Assembly: GCA_964371075.1 (NCBI GenBank)
Contig: CAYJKN010000003.1
Span: forward strand, 376,279 to 440,278
Origin: UTCHB3 sp964371075
GTDB lineage: Bacteria; Bacteroidota; Ignavibacteria; Ignavibacteriales; Ignavibacteriaceae
Length of the DNA stretch: 64,000 nt
Direction: 5' to 3'
This document shows positions 1 through 8,341 of the stretch, piece by piece. Numbering within the stretch: position 1 is the stretch's first letter; each line of letters begins with the position of its first letter. Position numbers and translations under genes: made by a program. Under the pieces are notes generated by a model, which had not been told where the DNA came from, did not search any database, and was given only the letters and a program-made list of their open reading frames with translations.

Positions 1-1002
1 ATAAATCATGAATGGGAATGGATCACGTTTTGTTTGTGCTCCGGCAGAGACAAACTGAACTTTCTGTTCATCGAGTACCAGTTTTTTATACAACTCACTT
101 GTTTCTCCAAATGCAAGGTCTGCAAATGGTAACATTGCCATATAATCTTTATTGTAAACATTAAAAGCGTCGTATTTATAACCAATAGCTACCAAAGGAA
201 GTGTTTTCCCGTCATATTTAATCTTAGCTTCGCGAGGAGCCGTCTGTTTTGGTTCGGGTTCAATTTTGGGAGAAACATAACCAGGCTTCCAGGGAGAATA
301 ATAATCCTCAACCATTTTGCTTACCTTTTCAGGATCAAAATCACCTGTAATTACCAAAACACAGTTTTCTGGTCGGTAATATCTGTTATAAAATGAAAGA
401 CTGTATTCATACTGATTTGGCATATCTTTGATGTCAGCTTCAAAACCTATGGTAGTATGTTTGTAAGTATGTTTATCAAATGCCATATCCTGAAATTTCT
501 CAAATAAAACCGAAAATGGATTTGTGACACTTTTACGATATTCACCATAAACAGCCCCTGATTCGGTCATAAACTGATCTTTGGGGTAGTTCAGGTTTCT
601 AAATCTGTCAGATTCCAAATCCATCACTTTGTCAAGATCCTCAGCGGCAAAATTTAGGTGGTAAACTGTTAGATCATCGTCGGTGTATGCATTTGCATCG
701 GCACCAATTGTGGTTGTGACCGAATCAAAAAGAGGATATTTGTTTGTACCCCTAAACATCATGTGCTCAAAAAAGTGAGCAAAGCCACTTTTACCCGGCT
801 CCCACTCATCCCGACTGCCTGTTCTTACTACTGTGTAGTAGGAAACAAGCCCGCTCCCCGGCATAGGGATCAATAATGCCTTAAAGCCATTGTTTAGATT
901 AACACGGTGCACTTTATATGGAAATACACCACCTGCTGAAATTTCGATTGTTGTCATAATCAACACTATCAGAACCAATTTAATAATTGAATAACGCGTC
1001 AT
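1..1002 (-). CDS. M16 family zinc metallopeptidase, 3' end cut by window edge
   Basis: An open frame starts at the ATG at 1002 and runs off the left edge, giving 334 codons and no stop. Residues 1-23 look like a signal peptide (Ile/Val/Leu-rich, then EISAGG). The inverted zinc motif HFFEH is at residues 76-80, and the distal metal-ligand region reads MDLESDRF about 50 residues further on, as in M16 (insulinase/pitrilysin) peptidases. Members of this family degrade peptides in the periplasm or act as two-subunit proteases. It is the last visible gene of a minus-strand run after a dipeptide epimerase 19 nt upstream, so a role in peptide turnover is plausible. The C-terminal half cannot be judged. 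Confidence 0.88.
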   Translation of the reverse strand, partial: MTRYSIIKLVLIVLIMTTIEISAGGVFPYKVHRVNLNNGFKALLIPMPGSGLVSYYTVVRTGSRDEWEPGKSGFAHFFEHMMFRGTNKYPLFDSVTTTIGADANAYTDDDLTVYHLNFAAEDLDKVMDLESDRFRNLNYPKDQFMTESGAVYGEYRKSVTNPFSVLFEKFQDMAFDKHTYKHTTIGFEADIKDMPNQYEYSLSFYNRYYRPENCVLVITGDFDPEKVSKMVEDYYSPWKPGYVSPKIEPEPKQTAPREAKIKYDGKTLPLVAIGYKYDAFNVYNKDYMAMLPFADLAFGETSELYKKLVLDEQKVQFVSAGAQTKRDPFPFMIY

Positions 1003-1021
1003 AATTTACTTTGCTCCGTTT

Positions 1022-2152
1022 TTAAATTTTTTCTATCCCAATTCCGGGGAGTTTGGAAATGGAAACTTTACCATCAATAATTTTGGTACCATTATAAAGA
1101 TCGTTACTTATCAGTAATGCTCCATCGAGATCAGCCCAAAGTGCTTTTGGAGACAGGTGAGCAGCAGCCGAAATGGCACAGGATGTTTCTGTCATGCATC
1201 CGATCATAACTTTTAAACCGAGACTGTCTGCAAGCCCGATCATTTTGTTTGCATTTCGCATCCCACCACACTTCATTAATTTGATATTGATTCCGGAATA
1301 GATACCGTGAGCTTTTACCACATCCTTAAGCCCCTGAACCGCTTCATCGCCAATTGTAGGCAACGGGCTGTTTTGGGTAAGCCAGGCATTATCATCGAGT
1401 TTTTGTTTATCCATCGGTTGCTCAATGAATACAATTCCCTTTTCTTTTAACCAGTGAATCATGTCGAGGGCAAAATGTTTATCTTTCCAACCTTGATTAA
1501 CATCCACACAAATTGGAACATCGGTTACAGACCTGATCGTCTCAATCATCTCTTTATCTGTATCTCTTCCAAGTTTCACTTTTAAAATTTTATATTCAGC
1601 GGCTTCCTTTACTTTGGTTTTAACCACTTCAGGAGTATCAATGCCTATTGTAAAACTTGTAAAAGGTGTTTTTTCAGGATCATATCCCCAAATTTTATAC
1701 CAGGGTTGACCGATCAACTTACCCACAAGATCATGCAGAGCGATATCCACAGATGCTTTTGCAGCATAGTTACCGGTATCAACTGTGTCGAGGTAGTCAA
1801 TTATTTCTTCCAATTTAAATGGATCATTAAATTGACCAAGATTTACCTTTGAAAGAAAGGTCGAAGCTGTTTCATGGCTTTCTCCCAAATAAGGAGGCAT
1901 TGAAGCTTCGCCATAACCAACCAAATCGCCATATTGAATTTCAGTGAGCATCACCGGTGTGGTTGTTCGTGAGCTGTTTGCCAATGTAAAAACATGTTTA
2001 AGTTCGAGAGTGTAGGGTCTAAAGCTTAATTTTAATTTTTCAGTATTCATTCTGTTTACCGCAAATTTTGATATTGAACCGGCATTTCCTGCAACAACAG
2101 CCGCCCCCGCAAGGAGGGAGGCTTTTTTAATAAAATTTCTGCGCGAATCCAT
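1022..2152 (-). CDS. Dipeptide (L-Ala-D/L-Glu) epimerase, TAT-exported
   Basis: Enolase-superfamily protein of 376 aa. The catalytic set of the Ala-Glu epimerase branch is visible (numbering from a TTG one codon upstream): KVK at 192-194, metal ligands D218 (VDVNQ), E245 (FIEQPM) and D270 (IGDEAV), and K292 (NIKLMKCGG). The N-terminus carries a twin-arginine motif, SRRNFIKKA, followed by an Ala-rich stretch, which is unusual because the family is normally cytoplasmic. I chose the ATG at 2152 because GAGGA lies just upstream; the TTG at 2155 is also open. It follows an NlpC/P60 endopeptidase by 7 nt. This matches the YkfC/YkfB pairing of murein peptide recycling, where the peptidase releases L-Ala-D-Glu and the epimerase converts it. 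o-Succinylbenzoate synthase (MenC) is a related alternative but fits the context less well. Confidence 0.88.
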   Translation of the reverse strand: MDSRRNFIKKASLLAGAAVVAGNAGSISKFAVNRMNTEKLKLSFRPYTLELKHVFTLANSSRTTTPVMLTEIQYGDLVGYGEASMPPYLGESHETASTFLSKVNLGQFNDPFKLEEIIDYLDTVDTGNYAAKASVDIALHDLVGKLIGQPWYKIWGYDPEKTPFTSFTIGIDTPEVVKTKVKEAAEYKILKVKLGRDTDKEMIETIRSVTDVPICVDVNQGWKDKHFALDMIHWLKEKGIVFIEQPMDKQKLDDNAWLTQNSPLPTIGDEAVQGLKDVVKAHGIYSGINIKLMKCGGMRNANKMIGLADSLGLKVMIGCMTETSCAISAAAHLSPKALWADLDGALLISNDLYNGTKIIDGKVSISKLPGIGIEKI

Positions 2153-2159
2153 CAAATCC

Positions 2160-3347
2160 TCATTTGAAAAATATTTTCTGATTGAGTTTTATTATACCCG
2201 GCGAGTCGAGACTCGTAAGTATCCTTCTTGCTTTCACTAACATGGAAGTCCGATATTCACTGAATATTGGGCTTTTTGGGTCAAAACTGTTGATTTTTAC
2301 CATTCCGGCAGCATGAATAAACTCTTTATTGCCCAGATAAATCCCCACATGAGTAATTCTTTGATCTTTCCCCGGTGGAGGTTCAGGTCCAAAAAACACG
2401 AGATCCCCTCTTTTTAACTTGTCATAACCACCCGAAATATCAACTTCCTCACCATATAAACATTGCTGTGAGGCGTCTCTGGCCAGTTGCACACCATTCA
2501 GGAAATAAACTGTTTTGGTGAACCCACTGCAATCCATCCCTTTTGGTGAAGTCCCACCCCAAAGATATGGCACACCCATAAATTTTTTAGCAGTTTTGAT
2601 AATTTCGTTTGGATCAGGTTTTAAGTTTTTTAACCATTTTTTAAGTGGTTTTGCAGATTTTGACGGAATAAATCCTTTTCTTCCGTCAGGAAATTCAACT
2701 GAATAACTCTTTTTGCCTGCATCGCGAAGCAATAATATTCCACCGGCAGTGATATCAGAAATTGTACCATCATCCATTTTTGGAGATGAGAACACCAATC
2801 CATAAACATCAGTATAAATTATTTTATCAGCCGCCATCCACTTGGAAAACTGGTCGGCAGTCATAAGTTCTATACCTGCACCATCGATCCAGCCAATATA
2901 ATTATCCGGAGTTTGTATCAAAAACCAGTCATCGTCCGCATCTTTTAATACCTTAACTGTGGTACCGAGTAACGATTGAGTAACCAGCTCCGCAGAATGG
3001 TCAGGCTTTTGTCTGATGTTACCAACAGAGAGAGTTATAACAGCCTGTTCCAAACCGTTTAATGATTTTAGAGGAAGCCGGACAACCTGATCTTTGATTG
3101 TATAGTTATACAACATCGATTTCAGCTCATCCATTGCTTCAGGCACAGTTGTTTCACCTGTGATTACAAGAATATCTGAAGCCGGAACATCAAATTTAAG
3201 ATCAAGGATTGCGGTTCTTTTATCAGGAGCGTATTTACTTTTAACTGCCATGTAGGCTCCATCCATTTGGGACAGACCAATAACTTGTGCTGACATTTTA
3301 AAACCAAAGGTTAAGAACAAAATTGTTAATGCAATATTTCTAATCAT
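2160..3347 (-). CDS. SH3b-NlpC/P60 endopeptidase (gamma-D-glutamyl-L-diamino acid peptidase, YkfC-like)
   Basis: Protein of 395 aa with a signal peptide (residues 1-20, ending MSAQ). Two SH3b-like regions lie at about 105-160 and 180-235, and an NlpC/P60 catalytic domain at about 248-375. The catalytic residues are C273 (MDCSGF), H333 (ITHVGIYLG) and H345 (FIHAAG). The double-SH3 plus NlpC/P60 layout is that of the YkfC-type peptidases that cut between D-Glu and the diamino acid in muropeptides. The epimerase gene downstream (7 nt) supports this substrate. The gene starts 15 nt after the MBOAT stop, so it is probably co-transcribed with the acyl-transfer cassette. Confidence 0.9.
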   Translation of the reverse strand: MIRNIALTILFLTFGFKMSAQVIGLSQMDGAYMAVKSKYAPDKRTAILDLKFDVPASDILVITGETTVPEAMDELKSMLYNYTIKDQVVRLPLKSLNGLEQAVITLSVGNIRQKPDHSAELVTQSLLGTTVKVLKDADDDWFLIQTPDNYIGWIDGAGIELMTADQFSKWMAADKIIYTDVYGLVFSSPKMDDGTISDITAGGILLLRDAGKKSYSVEFPDGRKGFIPSKSAKPLKKWLKNLKPDPNEIIKTAKKFMGVPYLWGGTSPKGMDCSGFTKTVYFLNGVQLARDASQQCLYGEEVDISGGYDKLKRGDLVFFGPEPPPGKDQRITHVGIYLGNKEFIHAAGMVKINSFDPKSPIFSEYRTSMLVKARRILTSLDSPGIIKLNQKIFFK

Positions 3348-3361
3348 ATACTTAATAATTT

Positions 3362-4870
3362 CTAAAAATCAAAATAAATTGGTGGTGCCATTTCTGCCAT
3401 CATGATTTGAGATGCCAGGTAAAGAAACAAACCGAGCAGAATTCCCAATGCCCAAACAGGTGATTTCATCAACGATTCTCTGATTTTGTTTTTCACTTTT
3501 TCAGGGAAAAATATGATTAATATTCCCAGGAGAGCAAGAATTGTAACTCCCGGAAAACCACCGTAAAATTGCGAAAAAACACCCGGATGCAGGTTTTCTG
3601 TCACCTGAGTGTAGATCATCGGTATTTTTTCAAGTGTATCCACTCTGAAAAATATCCATGTGAATGTTATGATATTAAAAGTGATGAATCCTCTTACAAA
3701 ATTAAGTCCACGGCTATCTTTCAGACCAACTGAAGTTAAACCCTTTTTACGGAGTTTTCTGGTGAGGACAGAGACGCCCATAATTACACCGTGTATTGCA
3801 CCCCAGATTATAAAACCCCAGGTGGCCCCGTGCCACAATCCACAGAGTGTAAATGTAACAATCAGCGCAATTGCATTGCCATACTCTTTTAATCCTCTTA
3901 AACCCATCTGTAAAGGGCTAAAAAGATAATCGAGTAGCCAACGGGAGAGAGATATATGCCACTTCCGCCAAAAGTCAGCAACACTTGTTGCTTTATATGG
4001 CGAATTAAAGTTGTCAATTATCTTATATCCAAAAAGCAGGGCAATCCCTACTGCCATATCAGAATATCCTGAAAAATCGAAATAGATTTGAATGGAATAT
4101 CCATAGATTGCAATAAGATTCTCTGTTCCCGTAAATCTTAACGGGTCTTCAAATACACGATTAATAAAATTTAAAGAAATGTAATCTGATATGATCAATT
4201 TCTTAATTACACCGGAGATAAGGTAAAATACTGCGAGACCAATAACCGGTTTCCCCTCCTCAGAGGTGAGCAGGTTTACTTTACCTTGTGGTATAAATTC
4301 ATCGGCTCTGTCGATTGGACCTGCTTGAACATTACCAAAAAAGGTAACATAAAGCATAAAATCATCCAATGCGGGCAATTCTTCATACTTTTCGTAATAG
4401 ATGTCAAATAAATAACTTAACACTTTAAAAATGTAGAATGAAATACCAATCGGCAGGATTATATCAAGAGGTGTGAACTCACCCCCACCAATTCCTGATA
4501 CTGATTCGAGTATAAAATTGGTGTATTTGAAGTAACCAAGCAACCCGATATTTATAACTACCATCAACCAAAGCAGATAGCGTCGTTTATCAATATCAGC
4601 TGTCTTGAATAATATATAACCAAAACCATAGTTTACAACACCAACACCAAGGAGGAGGATCAGGAATAGTCCACCTATCTTGTAGTAAATAAAGAAAGAA
4701 AAGAGCAAGAGGAACCATGCCCTTAATTTCTGGTTGGGATAGAGAATATGGTAAATTAGTAGTCCACCGGCAAGGATGAACAAAAAAGTGAGTGTACCAA
4801 ACTGAAGAGGACTATCCGGATTGTAGGCAAATAGTCCCAGAAGTTTGGAAAAATCGATATTAAAGTTCAA
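3362..4870 (-). CDS. MBOAT family membrane-bound O-acyltransferase (AlgI/DltB-like)
   Basis: Polytopic protein of 502 aa with about ten hydrophobic segments. The AlgI/DltB signature is clear: WRKWHISLSRWL at 301-312 and LCGLWHGATWG at 342-352, with H347 as the expected catalytic histidine. MBOAT proteins of this class pass an acyl group from a cytoplasmic donor, often acyl-ACP, across the membrane to a polymer or glycan. The start is a TTG at 4870, preceded at about 7 nt by AGGT. The ACP gene ends 11 nt upstream, and an AMP ligase and an SGNH protein precede that, so all four Dlt-like parts are adjacent. The acceptor is unknown. Confidence 0.92.
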   Translation of the reverse strand: MNFNIDFSKLLGLFAYNPDSPLQFGTLTFLFILAGGLLIYHILYPNQKLRAWFLLLFSFFIYYKIGGLFLILLLGVGVVNYGFGYILFKTADIDKRRYLLWLMVVINIGLLGYFKYTNFILESVSGIGGGEFTPLDIILPIGISFYIFKVLSYLFDIYYEKYEELPALDDFMLYVTFFGNVQAGPIDRADEFIPQGKVNLLTSEEGKPVIGLAVFYLISGVIKKLIISDYISLNFINRVFEDPLRFTGTENLIAIYGYSIQIYFDFSGYSDMAVGIALLFGYKIIDNFNSPYKATSVADFWRKWHISLSRWLLDYLFSPLQMGLRGLKEYGNAIALIVTFTLCGLWHGATWGFIIWGAIHGVIMGVSVLTRKLRKKGLTSVGLKDSRGLNFVRGFITFNIITFTWIFFRVDTLEKIPMIYTQVTENLHPGVFSQFYGGFPGVTILALLGILIIFFPEKVKNKIRESLMKSPVWALGILLGLFLYLASQIMMAEMAPPIYFDF

Positions 4871-4881
4871 TTAATTACCTG

Positions 4882-5112
4882 TTATGAAAGTTTTGAATCC
4901 ACAAGTCTTTGTAAATCACCAAGATTTTTACATTTTAGAACTTCAATATGCTTCAACCTGATGTTATATTCCTTCTCGATTGTCAGAATTACATTGGCAT
5001 GACTTAGTGAGTCCCACCCGGGTATAGTGTTTGCTTTTGTATCATCAAGAATCTCATAATCTTCGAGTTCAAGCTGTTTCAGGATTGTATTTTTTAGTCT
5101 TTCTGAAATCAT
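4882..5112 (-). CDS. Acyl carrier protein (stand-alone, DltC-like role)
   Basis: Small acidic protein of 76 aa with the phosphopantetheine attachment motif GWDSLSH; S35 is the modified serine. The four-helix carrier-protein pattern fits the length. The gene lies between an AMP-dependent ligase (12 nt upstream) and an MBOAT acyltransferase (11 nt downstream), so it most likely receives the acyl group from the ligase and offers it to the membrane transferase. It is not the fatty-acid-synthesis ACP: the motif reads WDSLSH rather than ADSLD, and no fab genes are near. Confidence 0.93.
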   Translation of the reverse strand: MISERLKNTILKQLELEDYEILDDTKANTIPGWDSLSHANVILTIEKEYNIRLKHIEVLKCKNLGDLQRLVDSKLS

Positions 5113-5124
5113 TTTATTCTTCTT

Positions 5125-6831
5125 TCAATGTTTGTTTAGTTCTTTCATTTCAGCGATTCTCTCTTTGTTTGCCTTTCTGCTCGGTTTACCTGCTGAACTC
5201 TTGATGAGCCAACGGGGAGGAACAAGATAAACATTTGAAATTGTAAGGTCAACGGAGTTGCCCTTCTCTTTAACACGCTGAATCAGTTTTCTCTTTTCAA
5301 CATCATCGGTAATTGATGTCTCTGCAACAACACTTATTTCCTCGGTACCAAGTTCATTATTCTCTTCACCAAAAGAGATTACTCTTCCGGGAATTAAATC
5401 TTTAACTGTTCCGATGGCGTCTTCAACATCTTCAGGATAAATATTTTTACCTGCAACAATTATGATGTCTTTTTTTCTACCAATTACAAAAAGTTCACCA
5501 TCTTTTTTAAAACCGTAGTCGCCACTGAAATACCATCCTGCTTTTAAAACTTCGACCGTTTTTTCAGGATAATTTCTGTAGCCGTCAAACATTGAAACAG
5601 AATAGATTACTATCTCACCTACTCCATTTTCTTCAACGGTATTTCCACTTTCATCAACAATTTTAACATTACAACCATCTATCGCACGTCCCGAAGAGAC
5701 ACAAATCCGGCTCGTTTTTCCGGGTATTGGGGGAACAACCTGCCCCTGCGCAAGGCTTTCCCTGTCAACTTCTATCGTAACTATTGGTTGTCCGGGAGTG
5801 GTTTGAGTCGCGGCAAAAGTTGTTTCTGCCATTGCATAAGAAGCTGAAAGAGCAAGTGGATTAAATCCATATTTTTCAAATGCAGTTGTAAATTTTCTGT
5901 GGCTTTCATTCCTTACAGGTTCACTGCAATTAATTACCAATCGAAGAGTCTCAAGCGAAACATTCTCCATTTCATCTTCTTCAATTCTGTCAGCCATAAA
6001 ACTGTAAGCAAAGTTTGGCAACCAGGTTACCGACCCTTTTTCTGCTGCCAAAGCTTCAAAAAGAAGTGAAGGTGCTAAAACCCATTCAAAAGGATCAACC
6101 TGTATTGAGGTGATACCAAAAGCCAAAGGAAGATGAAATGCAGCAATCAAACCCATATCATGGTACAATGGCAACCAACTTACAATTTTGTCATCTTCGG
6201 TCAGTTTGATCGCTTCGGCATAGTTGTCAACATGATCGAGTACTGCCTTTTGTGAAAGGAGGACAGGTTTTTGAAGTCCTGTGGTACCTGATGAATGTTG
6301 CAATAAAAACGGATCACGTTCACCTGTGGAAGATCTGATTGATTGAAGTTCTTCAACCATGTTGCCAGTAAGATTAAAATCCCGGTTCCATTCCAATGGG
6401 AAGTGAAGTCCTTTAATTGTGGATCCCTCATGACTTACAAGAGGTGCAATTATTGGTTCAAGATCACTTTCAGTGAAAATCCAGTCGAGTCCTGATCTCT
6501 GTGACATTCCCTCAACACCGGATTTAAATTTATCAGGGTGAAGGCGGGGGTTTGGATATGCAAGAACTGCGGGAATGGCTCCCAATCCTGCAACTCCAAG
6601 ATAAAGAGGGAAAAACAAAGGATTGTGACGAATAATTATCGCACATACTTCATCTCGTTTAATTCCCTTTTCCTTTAATAAAACAGAAAATTTGTTGGCA
6701 GTTTCCAACAAATCCTTGAATGACCATCTGAATGGTTCCTCACCGGCTTTCCAGTGGACAATGGCGTCTTTATTGGGAAAACGCCGGGAGTTATCCTCCC
6801 AGCGTTCCCAAACATTATTAAAATGTTTCAA
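5125..6831 (-). CDS. Fatty-acyl-AMP ligase-like enzyme (acyl-ACP ligase)
   Basis: ANL-superfamily adenylating enzyme of 568 aa. The P-loop-like motif HSSGTTGLQK is at 179-188. SWLPLYHDMGL at 218-228 and NCSEPVR at 301-307 resemble the fatty-acyl-AMP ligase (FAAL) branch more than DltA. The hinge and C-terminal motifs GWYFSGDYG, IGRKKDIII and a lysine in SSAGKPSRK are present. It should activate a carboxylic acid with ATP and load it on the adjacent ACP. The start is a TTG at 6831 with GGA upstream; the preceding SGNH gene stops 14 nt before. Chain length and identity of the acid cannot be read from sequence. Confidence 0.87.
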   Translation of the reverse strand: MKHFNNVWERWEDNSRRFPNKDAIVHWKAGEEPFRWSFKDLLETANKFSVLLKEKGIKRDEVCAIIIRHNPLFFPLYLGVAGLGAIPAVLAYPNPRLHPDKFKSGVEGMSQRSGLDWIFTESDLEPIIAPLVSHEGSTIKGLHFPLEWNRDFNLTGNMVEELQSIRSSTGERDPFLLQHSSGTTGLQKPVLLSQKAVLDHVDNYAEAIKLTEDDKIVSWLPLYHDMGLIAAFHLPLAFGITSIQVDPFEWVLAPSLLFEALAAEKGSVTWLPNFAYSFMADRIEEDEMENVSLETLRLVINCSEPVRNESHRKFTTAFEKYGFNPLALSASYAMAETTFAATQTTPGQPIVTIEVDRESLAQGQVVPPIPGKTSRICVSSGRAIDGCNVKIVDESGNTVEENGVGEIVIYSVSMFDGYRNYPEKTVEVLKAGWYFSGDYGFKKDGELFVIGRKKDIIIVAGKNIYPEDVEDAIGTVKDLIPGRVISFGEENNELGTEEISVVAETSITDDVEKRKLIQRVKEKGNSVDLTISNVYLVPPRWLIKSSAGKPSRKANKERIAEMKELNKH

Positions 6832-6845
6832 TTATTTATTCCGCG

Positions 6846-8210
6846 TTAATTTTTACTGTAGTAGTCCATCATTGCATCAAAGAACATCCGTGCAACTTTT
6901 TTGTAACCCTCTGCACTAAGGTGTGTCATATCTGCTGTTGCAAGTTTATCTTTTGACCATTTTTCCATGGAACCACTTCCACCCATTGCATCATATAAAT
7001 TCCAAAAAGCAACACCAGTGCTACTGGCAACATTTTTCTGAACTTCAATAAGTTTTGGAACCATTGAATTGGTTTCGAACTTCGAACCAACTTTTTTGCC
7101 TTTGTCACCAACACCAACAATGATAACAGGTACTCCCGGCATGGCACTCTTGATATGATTTACCGTTGCAGCGAATTCTCTTTCGTAAGCTTTGGTATCT
7201 TTCACTTTGTCAACTGAATTTAATCCAAAACTTAATACAACGAGATCATAACCTAAAAGTTTATTAAAATCGCTTAGATTACCTTTTGGAACTCTTTTTA
7301 ATGCTGAGCCATCATCGCCTCTAAGCGGGAAATTGTCAACATAAACTCCATTACCTGATTCAAGACTTACACCATACAAAGCAGCCTGGTTATCTTTTGT
7401 AGCTGTTAATTTGAATGATTTTGATCCTTTATACGTAATATCGGTTACATTTACACCTTTTCCGGTTTTAAATGGAGCTGAATGTTCGCCACCTTTGTCA
7501 AATTCGTAATCAAACGATCCCGAACCTTCGGTGTAAAATACTCTAACTTTGTCAAATGTTCTAACGGTTTTATATTTCCAGGTGGTTTCATATTTAACCC
7601 AGCTGCCACTTTTAGGCACAAAAACTCCACCGGAAATACCGGCACCTCTTTTGGGGTTTCCGCCTGTAACCAACTGTGAATCCCAATTGGATGAGAAGTC
7701 CAGTTTGGTTGTCCCTCTGTAGGCTTTATCCTGAGTTGTTATTGAAACAAAACCAACTCCGGTTCCGCCAAATTTCTCCTGAAGTGCTTCTCTAAAATCA
7801 GCACAAATATTATCTCCCTCAATTGCAGAATCGCCAAAATATGCGATCCTAACCATTCCACTTTTAGCATTTTTAAGCGCGTTGGCGAAAGCTTTCAATT
7901 GAGCAGTGTTGCCCGAAATAGGAACTTTTGCCTGGTATTCTTCAGCCTCAAAACTTTTGCCGTAATTTGATTCGGAAAGAACATCGCTCATCACAAGTAT
8001 GCCATAAGCATCTGCCAATTGCATAAAATAGTTGTATTCGTTAGTCCTTTGTGATAATTCATCTTTTTGGATGTCCGAAAGGATATCAACTTTTTTTGTA
8101 CTGAATGGGCCTACTTCAATCCCTTCAGGAATGAATGTAAATCCATAAAGGGAAACTACTGCAATGGTGAGTAAAAATACTGAACGAAATCCAGCGAATT
8201 TTTTGATCAT
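6846..8210 (-). CDS. Secreted or anchored SGNH/GDSL hydrolase-acyltransferase of the acyl cassette
   Basis: Protein of 454 aa from the ATG at 8210, which has GGAG six bases upstream (an ATG at 8222 is also in frame). A hydrophobic N-terminal segment (about residues 5-26) acts as signal or anchor. The SGNH blocks are GDS at 126-128 (catalytic S128), GLN with N331, and DMTH with D427 and H430. About 100 residues of beta-rich sequence (roughly 175-285) are inserted between the first and third blocks, as in peptidoglycan or polysaccharide O-acetylesterases with an inserted carbohydrate-binding-like domain. It is first in the run with ligase, ACP and MBOAT, the place DltD or AlgX-type proteins fill in other systems. 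It may complete the acyl transfer or remove acyl groups. Confidence 0.85.
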   Translation of the reverse strand: MIKKFAGFRSVFLLTIAVVSLYGFTFIPEGIEVGPFSTKKVDILSDIQKDELSQRTNEYNYFMQLADAYGILVMSDVLSESNYGKSFEAEEYQAKVPISGNTAQLKAFANALKNAKSGMVRIAYFGDSAIEGDNICADFREALQEKFGGTGVGFVSITTQDKAYRGTTKLDFSSNWDSQLVTGGNPKRGAGISGGVFVPKSGSWVKYETTWKYKTVRTFDKVRVFYTEGSGSFDYEFDKGGEHSAPFKTGKGVNVTDITYKGSKSFKLTATKDNQAALYGVSLESGNGVYVDNFPLRGDDGSALKRVPKGNLSDFNKLLGYDLVVLSFGLNSVDKVKDTKAYEREFAATVNHIKSAMPGVPVIIVGVGDKGKKVGSKFETNSMVPKLIEVQKNVASSTGVAFWNLYDAMGGSGSMEKWSKDKLATADMTHLSAEGYKKVARMFFDAMMDYYSKN

Positions 8211-8267
8211 GATTTTCTCCATATTATTAAAATTCTGACCTTCGAAAAATGAGGGCTCCTCTGATTA

Positions 8268-8275
8268 CAAATTTA
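8268..8275 (-). promoter_or_regulatory. Possible -7 element of the acyl cassette promoter
   Basis: On the minus strand the octamer TAAATTTG fits the Bacteroidota TAnnTTTG consensus, 57 nt upstream of the SGNH start at 8210. I see no good TTTG at the expected -33 position, so this is weak. The 8211-8341 gap must hold promoters for both this run and the divergent nfeD gene. Confidence 0.3.
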
Positions 8276-8341
8276 ATAAATAAATCCGAGAAAACCCGTT
8301 ATATTAGTGGTTAATAAAGATAATTAATCTAGACAAGACTT

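Noticed and set aside
1022..2152. menC (o-succinylbenzoate synthase), which would help complete the menaquinone set
   Set aside because: Same superfamily, but the TAT leader and the adjacent NlpC/P60 peptidase favour dipeptide epimerase, and the men cluster is 30 kb away.
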